Assembly (NCBI RefSeq): GCF_042242105.1
Contig: NC_092012.1
Span: 12,067,470-12,131,469 of the forward strand
DNA from: Pempheris klunzingeri
Taxonomy: Eukaryota; Chordata; Actinopteri; Acropomatiformes; Pempheridae
DNA length: 64,000 nucleotides
Reading direction: 5' to 3'
Made by a program: the position numbers and the translations under genes. The notes under the pieces are model-generated. The model was not told where the DNA came from. It saw only the letters and a program-made list of their open reading frames with translations, and searched no databases. Shown piece by piece: positions 1-12,800 of this stretch (position 1 is the stretch's first letter; the number at the start of each line of letters is the position of its first letter).

Positions 1-12
1 CACACACACACA
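1..12. repeat. CA dinucleotide repeat cut by the window edge
   Basis: The window opens inside a (CA)n microsatellite. Its left limit lies outside the window. Confidence 0.8.
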
Positions 13-539
13 TGTTGCCAAGTGAATTGGAGCTGCTGATGCAACTGCTGTGTTGTTTCCAAAGCTTCTCCACCTCCCCAACATCTCCTCTTCCATCCCT
101 CTCAAGGTTGAAAAATAACTTATTAGGAGTAAATATCTAAAGACAGTTTTATAAGAAACAATATATGTTAATTAGTGAGCTTTAGTTTAATATCCTGTGA
201 CAGAGCCAGATCCTATTTTGGTAGGTTTGTACATCACTCAACAATCACCTCACCAGGTTGATTGTTGAGATCTTGAGACACAGTGACAACACTAACAGGA
301 AATCATATGGGCCGAGATGCATGAGCCGACAGTTGATCACATAGGTTGTAATCAAACCCACGGGTTCGTCACGCTTGTCTGAGGGAAGGGAAAACAAACA
401 ACAACAAACAGTAAAATCATAATCATCTCTGTCTTGTGTCGAAGTCAGTTCCCCCTCAAATAGTGTTTTCCTACCAAACAAACACTGTTTCCTGCCCTCT
501 GTGGTTATGGTTGGGTTATAATTAGTTACTGCAGAGATT

Positions 540-925
540 ACTGGTTGGAGTCAGGTGAAGATAAGGGGGACCACAAATCAATCAGGAAACAGACTTTGAC
601 ACAACAAAAAACAAACATCTATCACAGTTTACAGACTGGCTTTCTGCCATCTTTGGCCTGCCTTGCTTGCTGTGCTCCGGTGTAATGAGGGATTATTACC
701 TATTTTACTGGTGCTGGTGAGGCAGATTTTGTTACCTTTCAACAGATCCAGGCTAGCTGCTTCCCTGTGTTTCCCATCTCTATGCTAAGCTAACCAGCTG
801 CTTGTAGCTTCATAATTACCATACAAATATTAAAGTGAAATCAATTTCTCCCCCCAACTCACAGCAAGAAAACAAATCTGTTTGTTTTTTTTCTTGCTTG
901 AAAAAGTCAAACTATTCCTTCAAAA
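540..925. repeat. Probable dispersed short repeat, family not assigned
   Basis: The stretch contains phrases such as ATGCTAAGCTAACCAGCTGC and GTCAAACTATTCCTT. I recall very similar phrases recurring in many perciform fish genomes, where they behave as non-autonomous interspersed repeats. No terminal repeats or target-site duplications were delimited, so the ends are approximate. The assignment rests on recalled similarity and is tentative; no open reading frame of note is present. Confidence 0.35.
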
Positions 926-1726
926 TGATCACCATCAGGACGCCACATTTGCTCTTACCTTGTGACAATATGAAGCTTTATCAAAAAGCCACTTTTGCTC
1001 TTTTGTGAGTTGCTGTCAACACAAGAAACAATCAAGTTACGGCATCACCTAAACTCTCTATCCAACTCTCTGCCTGCCCTCACTCTCCCACTGCAACCCT
1101 CCTCGTCCCTTCCCCTCTCGCAGGCACGCTTTGAAGAACAACACGGGACGTCTCATTTCAAAGGAGTGTTTTACATTCCACGTTCTGCAGCAGGCTGCGT
1201 CCACTGCTCTGAATAATAGATCATTGTTTGTGTAGTTTTCTACAATAAGATCTTGTTAACAGTTAAGCTGGTTAATTAGCTGTAATCTCATATTACTGTG
1301 AACCTATTCAATGCAATACACATGCATGTACGGTGCGTATAATGCTGCACGCCTACTTCTTTTGCACATGCACGCGTGCAATCTTGCCATTCTCCTTAAG
1401 CCTCAATAAGCAGCGGGGGGTCAGGAGAAAGTCAGCAACCAGTACTTGTAGCTGCGCAGCAAAATTATGAAGGATAACGCATTGTTATCTTTTAAAAAGA
1501 AACATAATGGGAATCTTTCTGGGAGGCTTCCTCTTCAGAGTTACACACACACACAGTGCACCCTTCCTCCCACTCAATCCCTCTGTGCTTTCCCTTGAGC
1601 ATCAGCTGAGTTGGCTTTATTGCTAAGTAGTGCCAGGGAAGCTGTTCCTTCGCTGCCTCTGAATGTCAGTAATAGTTTGGAGTGACGGTGGGTCCTGACC
1701 TGCTTCGCCTGACACCTCTCCATCAG

Positions 1727-1857
1727 AAACGCACAGCACTGGTGGATCTGGGTCACATCCCAGTACCCTCTGCGCTGAGTCACTCTGCTGGCTCTACCTG
1801 TTCCAGCCGCTCATCCGGCTGGTTTGCCACAAGAGAGAGCAGCTCAGTGAAGGGAGG
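1727..1857 (+). CDS. Candidate internal exon of an unidentified gene
   Basis: A pyrimidine-rich tract ending in CATCAG precedes an open frame of 43 codons plus two bases (reading KRTALVDLGHIPVPS and onward, rich in Ser). It ends at a GG|GTGACC donor. The frame joins that of the second exon-like block at 2193-2259 without a shift. I do not recognise the protein and found no clear partner exons before it. It could be an exon of a gene entering from the left, or chance. The donor departs from the GTRAGT consensus. Confidence 0.25.
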
Positions 1858-2192
1858 GTGACCCATCTTCTTTGTTTACTTACTTCTGGGTTTTCTCCTT
1901 GTCGTCTCTCTCTGTGTACATCCACCCTTTCACCCTTCTTGAGTATGTTGTTCTCATCACTATTTACAGAAGGGATTTATTCATGTACGTCTATGTGTAA
2001 CCAAGAGGTTAAAAAAGCTCTCACGATGTATATGTTTTCATTTGACATGGCCATGTCGACTGTGCTGTCAAAATGCTCACAGCCAGCTTGTCAGTTCTCA
2101 TCTCTGTGAAAAAGACTAATAACATAGAGCTGAGAGTTCTTTTTTCATCACTTTATTTCTGTCCTCTCTCATATTTTCTTCTCACTTCACAG

Positions 2193-2259
2193 GGCAAATT
2201 CTCTCAGTGATCTGGAGAGGGTTATTGCAGAGCCAAACATCCTATTGCATAAGAAGAAG
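2193..2259 (+). CDS. Candidate internal exon of an unidentified gene
   Basis: The block is bounded by a good acceptor (TTCTCACTTCACAG) and a donor AAG|GTAACA. It is 67 bases: one base that completes a split codon, then 22 codons reading ANSLSDLERVIAEPNILLHK and so on. The composition (charged, helical, no low complexity) looks like coding sequence. The leading base is the phase needed after the block at 1727-1857. The family is not recognised and no convincing next exon was found to the right. Confidence 0.3.
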
Positions 2260-3297
2260 GTAACAGTCAATTTTTCTCAGATTTTTGAGCACAGGGCCTG
2301 TTTCACATACAAGTTGTGATTTGCAACATGAGATCATTTCCTCTCACATTAATTTCACACACATTTCACTTATCAAAAGCCGTGCATGTATCTCTAATTT
2401 GAGATGTTAATTGAGTGAGAATGATAGTCATTTGGTAATGATAACACTGCTACCATTCACGATGGACTCTAGCCTCTAACCATTAACCCTGAATTGTTCA
2501 CTGGGTTTACAGTAGAATAAAAATAATGTAAAAAAAGTACTTTTGTTCTGTTTTAAAACAAAATACTGATTGAAAATACATTACTAGACTTTTGTCAATG
2601 GTTGCCATGACCTAGATGATAGATAATCAACACTGTGAAATGATTACCTGCTGAACCCACTAACCAGGCAGAGACTGTGATGATTCTTATGTGCACACAA
2701 GTTGCAACATGTAACATTAGAGGGCAGTGCAACTGGCTCAGTGAGGGACAGAGTTACACATTACAGGAACACCGCAGGCTTGTCAAGCATTTATAATTTG
2801 CATATGTCAGTTTACTGATTCCTCTCTATGTAAAACAAAGGTGAGAGGCATAGTGGCAAGCGAGCTCACTTACTTTCTGTTTTTCTGCACTAACAAAGAT
2901 TGACATCTAAAAAAACCTGTAAAAGTTGGATAAGCCACTAAAAAAAGTCTTGGCTGTTGTCTTGTTCACCATATAATTTTTAAATATATTTCACTTGCAA
3001 CAGGCACTACCCAGAAAATAGGGGCTTGGAATGTCTCAGCTCAGAGGAGAATATGTGATCCATTGACTGAAGTGAAATGGAGAAAACATGACATGAAATG
3101 AAAATGAAATTAAGGTTTTCAGTGGACAACAGTGTTCTATTAAATTGTGCTGGGCTATGTCTGTATGTATTTGAGTAATATTTCTGTCAGGCAACAGTGG
3201 GATCAACTGAATCACCATCTTTCACATAAGCCCCGGGGTTTTTTTTACTGTTGCCTGCCAGTCATCCTGAAGGGTCTTTCTCACATGTTGCAGCAGG

Positions 3298-3298
<1 letters not shown>

Positions 3299-3369
<71 letters not shown>
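3299..3369. repeat. (TG)n microsatellite, about 35 units
   Basis: An almost uninterrupted TG run of 71 bases, the longest dinucleotide array in the window. A shorter TG run follows at about 3497-3518. Reading frames crossing it (poly Cys-Val or poly Thr-His) are artefacts of the repeat. Confidence 0.97.
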
Positions 3370-3372
<3 letters not shown>

Positions 3373-3649
3373 AGTGTGTGCAGGGAGTACAAAGCAGCGA
3401 GGAGCTGCCAGTGCCTGTGTGGTGGACATATGGCAATGCCGTGGGCCAGGGGCATCACAGGGGGTGGAGGCACAGGGCACTTTGTGTGTGTTAAATGTGT
3501 GTGTGTGTGTGTGTGTGCATATGTGTGCTTGTGCATGTACATGTGCGTGTGTGTTTGTTGGGATGAATCTATGACAAAGTTAAGGGATTTAATGAAGCGT
3601 GCGGAGGGTCAGCGACAGAAGGAGGTCCCGGCACTCGCCCAGTGATTCT

Positions 3650-6400
3650 CCGTAAGTGCATCTGAAGGAGGGGCCAGTTTGAAGTCCTTGTTACTCTAAT
3701 ACAATAAGACCCCCTCCCACCTTCCTTTAACCCACACTTTCCATCTCAGTCCTTTTGTCCACCGTCTCCACTTCAGCTTCCTTTCTTGGACGTGTGCACA
3801 AAAGCAGATACAAAAAATGTAAAAAAAAAATCACAAGTGCACATACAATTTAATATCTCAAATGTTGAATTATAGCTGTACAAAACAATGTGAGGCTGAA
3901 AAGACTATGAATGCAATTTGGTTGCGTGTGTTGGGGGTGGGGTGTGTTTATGTGTGTATCTGCTGTGTATCCAAGCTGGAGGGATTCTTTTTTAATGAGT
4001 CCTGTCTTCCTCATTCTGAAAACATAGCTGGAATTTTGTCTTGTATAGAAAACGAGCCGCGGACATAATGCTCATCTTTAGCAAATGAACACATGGTCAA
4101 ATGTGGGAAAACCCATTGCCTTAATTTGGTGTAATTCATATGGAGCTCTGCTGGATAGAAGAGCTAGTGTTATTATACAAATGATCATTGTGTTCTATAA
4201 CACGAAAATGTCTGCAATGTTCTTGTTTGTGGTTATGGTGATAACCCCCCCCCCACACCCAAAATGCAGAAATTGACTTGTAAATGCTGATTTATTTCTA
4301 TTTGAATTGAAAAAAAATCCTACTTCCTCTTCCTCCATTTCTCCTTCTCCCTCTGTGTTGACATAACAGGACATGAAAAGCTGGGATGATGATCTGCCAC
4401 AACAATTTAGAGTCATCCACAGTTAAACAAATGTTGACAGGCCAAGACAAAAGGAACACAAAGAACACTCTACAGCTGATGTAAAACAATATTCAGGTTC
4501 ATTAGGATATGCATGAATTCAGTTTGAAAGATATTGAGTCATACATTTTTTTTTTTGCCAGTTCAGCTCTAACTTCTCTGGAATGCATTTATGGAGTCTT
4601 TCTGGAGCGTTTCTCTCCAGCTTTTAGCAGTTCTGGCACAAGTGGTAAAACACACTGTTGTGCCTTTGTGAGATTTTACCAAAAATGTTAAGGAAGTTGA
4701 TCGAATGAATCAAACAAAACTACAGGATTTTGTAAAAGTCATGAAAAATGTAACCACAGTTTAAGCCCGTCTGGCGTGTTCATATAGATCTGTGACTTCT
4801 GCTCATGTTCCTGCAGCAGCTGGACTGTAGGTGACAGATGCTTTGAGCTGTTATTTCCAGTTGGCTGGTAAGAAAAGCACTTTTCACATCTACTTGCCAC
4901 AGAACAATCATCATTGCCTAATATACTATAGTCTCTATTGGAGTTTAACATTCGTCTCAGGGGGGCTTTACAATCTGTACAGTATACAACATGCCTATCC
5001 TTATACTGAGAAAAAGAGAGAGTGCATTAGGGTTGATGCCTTTGCACCTGACAAACACTTAAAATGTGTCAGTAATATCCATACCTTTGCACATACAACA
5101 ATTCCAACCTTTCCATGGTTGACTTCCTGTCAAACCCTTTACTTGTTTATGACTGAACTACGATGACTGAACTGACAACTGCAGTTTGGTACCAAACATA
5201 AGGGACCTGCTCAGATTTAGTTATCGCGTGAGTCTACCAGGTAACACCAGCTAGACGAGAAGGCTCGTATTCAACCTGCCTTTCCACCACGTAAATCAAA
5301 CAGCTGACACGCAAACTGTCATTCAGACAGTTTGCAAGTAGCGCAAATAATGGACGAGTAATCTTGAACTTGTCGATGGCCTTATCATCTTGAAATGTAT
5401 GTAGTGATGATCAAAGGTACCAATAGATAGCTGCTAGGACAGATCCGTTCCAGCCCATGGAAAGCCCATGTATTACATTCATCTGAAAAATAAAAGATTG
5501 AGTAAATGCAATACTATCTGGATTATGTTTTCCATTGCTGTACCAAGCATAATCCTTATATTGCTCACATTTGTAAAATGTGTACTGCCGTCATTGTGTA
5601 ATTAGTTGTTTTTAGAATGCATGTATTTGACAGAGACAGTGTAACAGGAAATGAGAGAGGGATTGTGAAACATATTCAACCAAGGTCTCCGGCTGTATGC
5701 AAAACAAAACTTTTGCACCTCATGATCTGTGCTATACCCCAAGGCCCCCTGTAGGCCAGCTGAGTTACTCTTAAAATGTTTGCAAATAACTAGTACAGTA
5801 TAGCTGAACTAAACAACTAAAACACATGGTTAGGGTAAGAAGAGGCTCACAGTCAAGGTGAAATAGTCCAAATGTCAATACTGACTAGTCATATGAGACA
5901 CAAACACAGGAATTTTTAGCCAAAGGCAAACCTGTCACTTTTCTTTTTACTGAGCTAAGTGAACTTCCTGCACTGGCACTGACTGAACACTGACATTCAA
6001 CCTAAATCACTTATGCACAAATGCGTGTGAATAGAATTTGCAGAAGGCAAGACTAGTCTGTGTTTGTGTGTGATTGTGTTGCATAACAGAACAGGCTACC
6101 CTGCTCATATAGCTTTTAGATGGATGTTTGCAGAGTAGACTTCTCTGCTTGTAAGTAGGCTGCTGTCTCTTACAAGCTAACAGACACACACACACGTATG
6201 TACTTCGATACCTATGAGGAACCATTGACAGAATGCATTCCTAAGGTCCTAACCCTAATCTTACCAAAGCCCACACTTCAATCTTAAAAGTAAGTCTCAG
6301 CATTCAAACATTCCTGTAAAGATGAGGAGGACTGGCTGAAATATCCTGACTTTCTAAAAGCTTCCTCACTTCCTAGGACCAAAAAGTGATATTGGTTCTC
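3650..6400. other. Non-coding stretch with no recognisable feature
   Basis: I see only AT-rich unique sequence with short interrupted open frames under 112 codons. None has family-like composition or a consistent splice context. Confidence 0.6.
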
Positions 6401-6410
6401 ACAAAGGTCG

Positions 6411-6438
6411 ACATACTGAGGGTCCTCCCTCAGTATGT
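6411..6438. repeat. Perfect 12-bp hairpin with 4-base loop
   Basis: The arms ACATACTGAGGG and CCCTCAGTATGT are exact reverse complements around TCCT. A second small inverted repeat (GTTTCC...GGAAAC) follows immediately, so the transcribed strand could form a double stem-loop. No gene overlaps it. Confidence 0.8.
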
Positions 6439-6592
6439 TTCCATGCTTTTGGAAACATAGAGTGAGTTGTTGTCCCAACAGGTTGGGAAAGACCTTAAAC
6501 ACGAACCCCTGCAGGCGCCTCATGAGTGCTGAGCTATCACTTTCTGTTTCTCTCTCAATTCCTGTCTATATTCCCTATCTTTTTTAAATGTC

Positions 6593-6612
6593 ATGTATGT
6601 TTAAACATACAT
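6593..6612. repeat. Perfect 20-bp palindrome
   Basis: The sequence ATGTATGTTTAAACATACAT equals its own reverse complement. It lies in non-coding DNA about 150 bases from the hairpin at 6411. Confidence 0.85.
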
Positions 6613-6929
6613 CAAAAACCTTCTTTGTTCTGCAACTTCCCCTCTGCCATCCCCCTACCTTTTACTCAGTCGGTTTTGTCCTTGCCCTGTCTTCAAAGTG
6701 CCAGAGGTCATTTCATTTCATGTATAAATAATTCACCAGGGGCGATGCAGCCAGTGTACAGTGGCTGTCTTAAACAAGCAGCAGCTTTGATTTAGCTCTG
6801 TCACCAGAGGCACAGTGAAGGTCATCTCTCCCCAGTGGACACTCCTCTGTAGCCATGGTGGCTGGAGCTGAAACAATTTGCAACTGAAATTGTATTACAA
6901 GGACACAAAAACTGTATTAGTACATGTTT

Positions 6930-6932
<3 letters not shown>

Positions 6933-6963
<31 letters not shown>
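6933..6963. repeat. (TA)n microsatellite, about 15 units
   Basis: An uninterrupted TA run in non-coding sequence. Confidence 0.95.
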
Positions 6964-6967
<4 letters not shown>

Positions 6968-7018
6968 AAAAATAGATCAGTCAAAGTGCTTTATTTTTTT
7001 TCTAATTCAAAAACTGTT

Positions 7019-7040
7019 GTGTTTAGCTGGAGCTAAACAC
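7019..7040. repeat. Inverted repeat with 10-bp arms and a 2-base loop
   Basis: GTGTTTAGCT and AGCTAAACAC pair perfectly around GG. A further partial copy (GTGTTTAGC) follows at about 7044. It is non-coding. Confidence 0.8.
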
Positions 7041-7590
7041 ATTGTGTTTAGCCATAGCTCTAGATTTCACCAAAAGCAGACAGAAACTACATCTTATAAC
7101 TATCTTTCATTGTCATTCTGACTGTATTTGTTGTAAACTGATGACAGAATTCATTCCTCTTATGAGCTATTTTGGCTCACAAAGAAGAAGTCAGTGTTTT
7201 TGGTTCTCCACTAAAATGTTTACTTTTTGGTAAATCTTAAATTTCCAAATGTTTCTGCCAACTTTCTGAAAGGTTCCCATTAATCTTCAGGTAAAGAAGT
7301 TGAACATCTGAAGAAAGTACAATGTGCTCTGCTGTTCCTAAGTTTGGTTTTATCATCACTCCTTCTTGAGTGACAAGTGGTAAGGTGAGTGGTTGAGTTT
7401 AAGAAAAATACTTTCAGTATCATTTCAAACACAGTGAAATGTACATGATCCACAGAGGAGGCTAAAGAAGTCAAAGAGAGGAATGAACTTCTCAATGCAT
7501 ATTTCCTCGGAATTTAACAGGGCCCAGAGGCTTGATCAAGGTGACTGCACACAGAATGAGTTTCAATCTCTAATCTAAAATACATACTGT

Positions 7591-7611
7591 GCTTATGCGC
7601 TCCGCATAAGC
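7591..7611. repeat. Perfect 9-bp hairpin with 3-base loop
   Basis: GCTTATGCG and CGCATAAGC flank CTC. It is the fourth near-perfect inverted repeat within about 1.2 kb and lies about 300 bases left of the LINE fragment. Confidence 0.8.
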
Positions 7612-7929
7612 AACCTCTCTTTCATTGACTAAGCTGAGATAACAGGTGTGTGCTCAGTGTAAAACTCTGTATGTATAAGTCTGCGTCTGTTGTGAAGATG
7701 GTTTCAAAAGGCCACTGATAGAACATCATTACCATGTTATCAATGTTACAAATACAAGCATTTAAGTACAACTTAACAGCACAATTTGTTTCACAGGTAT
7801 GGTGTAACTCTATGGTGCTGAACTAACCCAATTTATTTGAGCCATTTTATTTGAGTGTCCAAAATTCTAAATGTGCCCTCACAAAATCTCACAGTGGAAC
7901 ACAAAAAGTAGAGCTCATTTCATGTACGC

Positions 7930-8600
7930 TGTTATTCTTAAAGATCTCTGTTGTGCAGTCCCCCAGGGATTTATTCTGGGTCCTCTTTTATTTATTATAT
8001 ACATCCTGCTCTTGGAGTAAACCATACATACCTTATATGGATTTTCATTCTATGCAGATGATATGCAACTGTATGTCCCAATAAAGCCTGGTATCACCAA
8101 TGTGTCCAATTACGTCCTGCATTGCTGAAATTAGTAATTGGATGTCCAAAGACTTCCTGTAGTTGAACAACTCCAAATGAGAAGTTATGATAACGTCTTC
8201 TGGCCTCAGCACTAACAATAACACTCTCTCATCTAGTAAGGTTGCCTTAACTAATGATGTTTAAAAAGAGGCCCATAGTCTAAGTGTTATTTTTTACTCA
8301 GAATTGTCTTTTGATGCTCAGGTGACCAAAGTAGTGCAGTCAGTCTTTGTTAAACTGCAACATTTAGCCAAGGCTACATCATTCCTTTCACGTGCATATC
8401 TAGAAAAGATCTTTCATACTTTTATCTCCTCCAGACTTGACTATTTCAGGCAAAACATCTGAAAACTGCAACTTGGTTTCTTGTATTTGTTTAAATTAGT
8501 TGATCTTGTTTCATATTTTGGATTTTATTTACATGTATTCTTTGTTTGCACTTTGTTTTGAAAGGTTCTATATGAATGAAGGTTTTATTAATATGACTCT
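7930..8600 (+). mobile_element. Decayed non-LTR retrotransposon (CR1/L2/Rex-like LINE), 3' part of the reverse transcriptase
   Basis: Read in shifting plus-strand frames, the DNA gives the reverse-transcriptase block 'VPQG..LGPLLF' near 7960. The catalytic-box-like 'YADDMQLY' follows near 8050-8073, then weak matches to the thumb region (WMSKDFL, then AKATSFLSRAYLEK and SSRLDY near 8340-8440). The order and spacing are those of vertebrate CR1/L2-type elements. Near 8560 a GAAAGGTTCTATATGAATGAA phrase resembles the usual 3' tail of fish LINEs. Several stops and frame changes show that it is dead. The 5' part is missing, as is typical of 5'-truncated insertions. The exact clade is uncertain. 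Confidence 0.75.
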
Positions 8601-9150
8601 GACTATACATCTGTCACTGATGATGCCAAACATCAAAGGTTCATCTGTGCCTAAAATCTCAACTTAATGCTCACAATAGTGTAAACTACTGAGAGTCTAT
8701 TTCACAGGGAGTGGTCAACAAGTGATTTTGGACATAGCCATCCTGCTCCTGGTATTAAATAACCTGTGTTTCTGTCACATGTGGACACTTGCGTAGAGCA
8801 GAGCCATTGTTAAAGTGATTAGTAACACCTGTACTTTTCCCGCTATGACAAGCAAAAATGCCTGCCGTGAAAAAGAGCTATTGTGTCTGAGTTTCAAAGA
8901 ATGATGGATGAAGCGGTGGTGGAAGCTGTCTCAACTTTCAATTTGGTGCTACCCAGCAAACACTGTGACATTGAATAGTTGCTGATACAATGGCCTGGGC
9001 ATTGAAAATCTCAGCTTGAGTTGAGCCAAAATGAAAATTGAGATGACATCCACACTGCTACCAAGTTCATTTTGTGATGTCAGAGCCTAAATGGGTTTTT
9101 GAAATAACAACAACAAAGGTTTTGTGCTAGTTTTAGTTGACACTGAAATA

Positions 9151-9183
9151 GGTGTGTGTGTGTATATATATATTTGTGTGCAC

Positions 9184-9232
<49 letters not shown>

Positions 9233-9260
9233 CATGCATAAGTGTGTGTGTGTGTGTGTA
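9151..9260. repeat. Compound TG/TA microsatellite
   Basis: TG and TA runs with short interruptions; the longest TG run is about 9189-9227. Confidence 0.95.
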
Positions 9261-9783
9261 TAGCCGTGAATCCACTGGTTGTTCTTTTCTTAATAGCCTG
9301 GAATGCTTGGTAATGAGACAAACATATAGATATGGCTGAGAATCCATAGGCCCTTATATGTTTACGTGTATACTGTTTACATAGATACTAAATGTTCACA
9401 TTTACCCCTCTCACACACACATACACACACACATACATAAGGGGCAGCTGTAAAGTGCTCACTCAGCAAAGCAGCTGCATCAGCAGAGTCTAGCAGAATA
9501 GAAAGTAGTGTCTTTGTTTGTGTGTGTAGGTGTGTATGTGTGTGGCAGAGAGAGACAGTGCGCATGTGTGGGGAGTTAAGGGTGATGGGATCTTTGGGCA
9601 GACAAAGGGGAATCACTGCTCCTCTCAGCATCCATTAGACAAACCCTGTGGATCAATATTGATTCTTACTACCACCAAGCTCTTTCTAATAGGCTTCTGC
9701 TCGCCCTGATACAATGACAGCATTAGCGCACAAGTCCAGATGGATGGATTCGGGGGTTGGGAGGGTAGACCACAGCCAGAAGG

Positions 9784-9800
9784 GAGAGAGAGAGAGAGAG
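9784..9800. repeat. (AG)n microsatellite
   Basis: A short uninterrupted AG run. Confidence 0.9.
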
Positions 9801-12800
9801 CGATAAAGAGGCTATAAAGATTTACAGGTCCAGAGGAGAAAGGAGAGGAGACAGTAATGCGGATAATGTGTGCAAAAGAGCAAAAAAGAAAAAGCAAGAG
9901 AGAGATTTTGCCAGACAAGAAAATAGAAAAATCATAGTTTGCTTGTGTAGGCACAGTTTGAATCCATAAAAAACACGTTTGCTCTTTCACCATGTCAGTT
10001 ACTTAGCGCATCTCCTGACTGACCGTTTTAGAGAACATTAAGGGAAAGAGAGGAAGTCTCTATACAGCCATCATAATAAAAGCATTAGACATGAGTGTGT
10101 GCGTGTGTCTGTGATGAGAGAAAGTAAAAAGGGAAGAGTGAGTTGTTTGCTTTTGGCCATGTATTGTGCGTGTTTTCTTGTCTGTACTTCTGCTCCGACA
10201 CCCTCTTGCTTGAATAATAAATAGTGATCAGCTGTTGCTGTAATTTGGCCACCTGACTCTTATTATTTACGCAGCCAGCTGAGTGGATGGATTGAGGGAG
10301 AGAGCATCTCTCAGAAAGCATTTCAGAAGTCTGAGAAATCTTCCATCACACACTTCACTCCCTGTTTGCTTTCTCAGTAATAACCAAGGCGAAACTAAAA
10401 GATGCACTCCCTAAAACACACAGGGCATTGGAGTTGTTTGACCCAACAGCTCTCTAGATAGGCACGCTGTTTAAATGCAGTCATGTTCAATTTTGCCTCA
10501 GGGAGGTTTGTCATGAGATAGGCCAAATCAGTTTTCTGTTTGCGTAATACAGTTTTAGAGCCTCGAAAACACATTTTCTCAATCAGCATCTCACTATGAG
10601 CGACAGAGAACAGTTTTGTCCATTTCACATAAGAGAATGTCGCATGTGAATCTTGGTTTGAAGAGAGCAGGGCTGAGTTGGAGGAAGGTGATACCATGTA
10701 GGCTACTTCTGTGCACCAACCGGGGTTAAGCATATTTTAATTTAAATCTGATGACAGCTGTGGGGTTTTTTGGTTTATGTTGCCAGGCTGTTGTCAACTG
10801 TCCTGAGTTTTTGAGTTTTAAACTCTTAATAATTGAGGATGTTTCCTTCCTGAACTGTGACTCAGATGCTTATTTTGTTATGAATATTCACTAGAATTGT
10901 TGGTGTCCCAAATCACTCCCTCGTTCAATCCTTCTCAATTCCTTATATAACAGAAACTGAACAGCTTACTCAGCTGTCAGCAATAATTAAGAGGTTTACT
11001 GATTACTTACTAATGATCATCATTTTGTGTCATTCTGACAGGTGAAGGGTCACACAATGGTAAATGTATGGATCGATGCAACACGGAGCATTGCATTATG
11101 GGTTTCATTCAGTTTCATTTTACCATATAGTGCATATTGCATTTTGAAAGAAATAGAAATAGAGAAATACTTATATACCTATATAATTATAACCTACATA
11201 TTTAATTAGGGCCAGTAAATAATCAACAATGTTTTTAATTTATTGAAGATATTGAGTAAATTTGTTATTTGTTAATAATGATTTTCCATATTCCCCCTTC
11301 TACTTCTCATTCATTCACACTAATACACACTTCAACCATTTAAGTTCCCATACTATATTAATGAGTTTGTTAAAAAAAAAAAAAAAAGACGTGAATTCTA
11401 GACCTGTATCTATGATACTATGCCCAAAAGAAAAAGGAAACTTGAAAACTTGACCTAGTAGGTCAGAGCCTCATGAATTTCCTCATAATATGGCCTTTGG
11501 ATTTGGTTCACGTTTTCCTTTTCCTTTTGCCTCTCAGAGGCATCAGTTGGGGATAGCTAAAGCCTGCAGGCTAGTCTTCACACAGGGAAAAAAGAAGCTG
11601 GAACACAGTCTGAGCTTTGTGCAGGAGCTTGCATATAGAGCACATAGTGTTAGGGTAACCAGGCAGTGCAGCTGGCCTTTCACAACTATGCAACTTTAAG
11701 GCAGTCTTTAAATCATGATGTGAAAGACAAGGACCCTGTTCTCTCACACAAACACACACATAAAAAGCAAAGAAAGAAAAATAAAACAGTAAACAGTGTA
11801 AATGATGAGCCTTTAATATAGGACTTAGATAATGACCATTTTAAAGCAATTCTGGCAAGAATGAATAGCTGTAGCAACAAGTTTCTTTGGTTTAAACCGA
11901 GTTAATATTTCGTCTTGAGATACTGTTACTATAAGTACCACTCTGTTTGATTCGAAGGGTCTCCCTTTTTCATTCACGGCTCTATAAATAATGGTGGCCT
12001 GTAAGTTCAAACTATCAGCCATTTGAAAGTGAGACCATTTCAAATTTTGCACCAATACAGGCTTCTGTGGTGCTAGATAAAGATATATTAAAGTGTAAGA
12101 CTTATTAAAATGAGTCTAAATAAATCATTATGTATTGTCATCATTTTCCGAATATAAAATAATTTCACCAGCACCACGTACTGCACCTTCAGGTACCATC
12201 TCTCAGTAGAGCTTTTGCTATATTATTTTTTTACAGTAAAATAGTTTCCAAAACAGCCACCTATGGCAGCAACATGCATACATACAAAGTAAGTCATTTT
12301 GAAAAAACTGTTCAGCAAGAAAGATGAAAACATGCCAGCGAGTTCATCCGCCCCCAACCCCTCTCCACAACATTCCTTTCATAAATGTGCAGTGCTGGAG
12401 TATTTTTTTAAGAAACTGAAGAGAGAGCTGGTATGTGGATGGGCCCATTATGGAGCTGCTTCTATGGGAGGTTGCCGTTATCACCATCAGATCTCCTCTT
12501 ATGCTCGGACCCATGGTCCAGTAGTTATTTCAAGGTTGGATGACCATTTTCTACCAAGGCCCACCCTCGACCTCACACACATCCACATTCACTCAGACAC
12601 ACACACACAGATTCACAGAAACACAAATATAATTTTACTCCCTCTTGTTAATGTATGTGCATTAGCACCTGCACGACAAAGACCCTCTAGTCTCTGACAT
12701 AAGTGTGAGCAGCAGGCGTGGCAGCATTCTATGAGGAGGCATCAGGTAAGTGTCAAAGCATGTTTACCCCTGCCAATTACCACACTCATCCCCAGTATTG

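Noticed and set aside
3147-3645. Open frames running through the TG repeat, including EYKAARSCQCLCGG and MTKLRDLMKRAEGQ readings
   Set aside because: Length is created by the microsatellite. No paired splice sites or consistent phase with the exon-like blocks at 1.7-2.3 kb.
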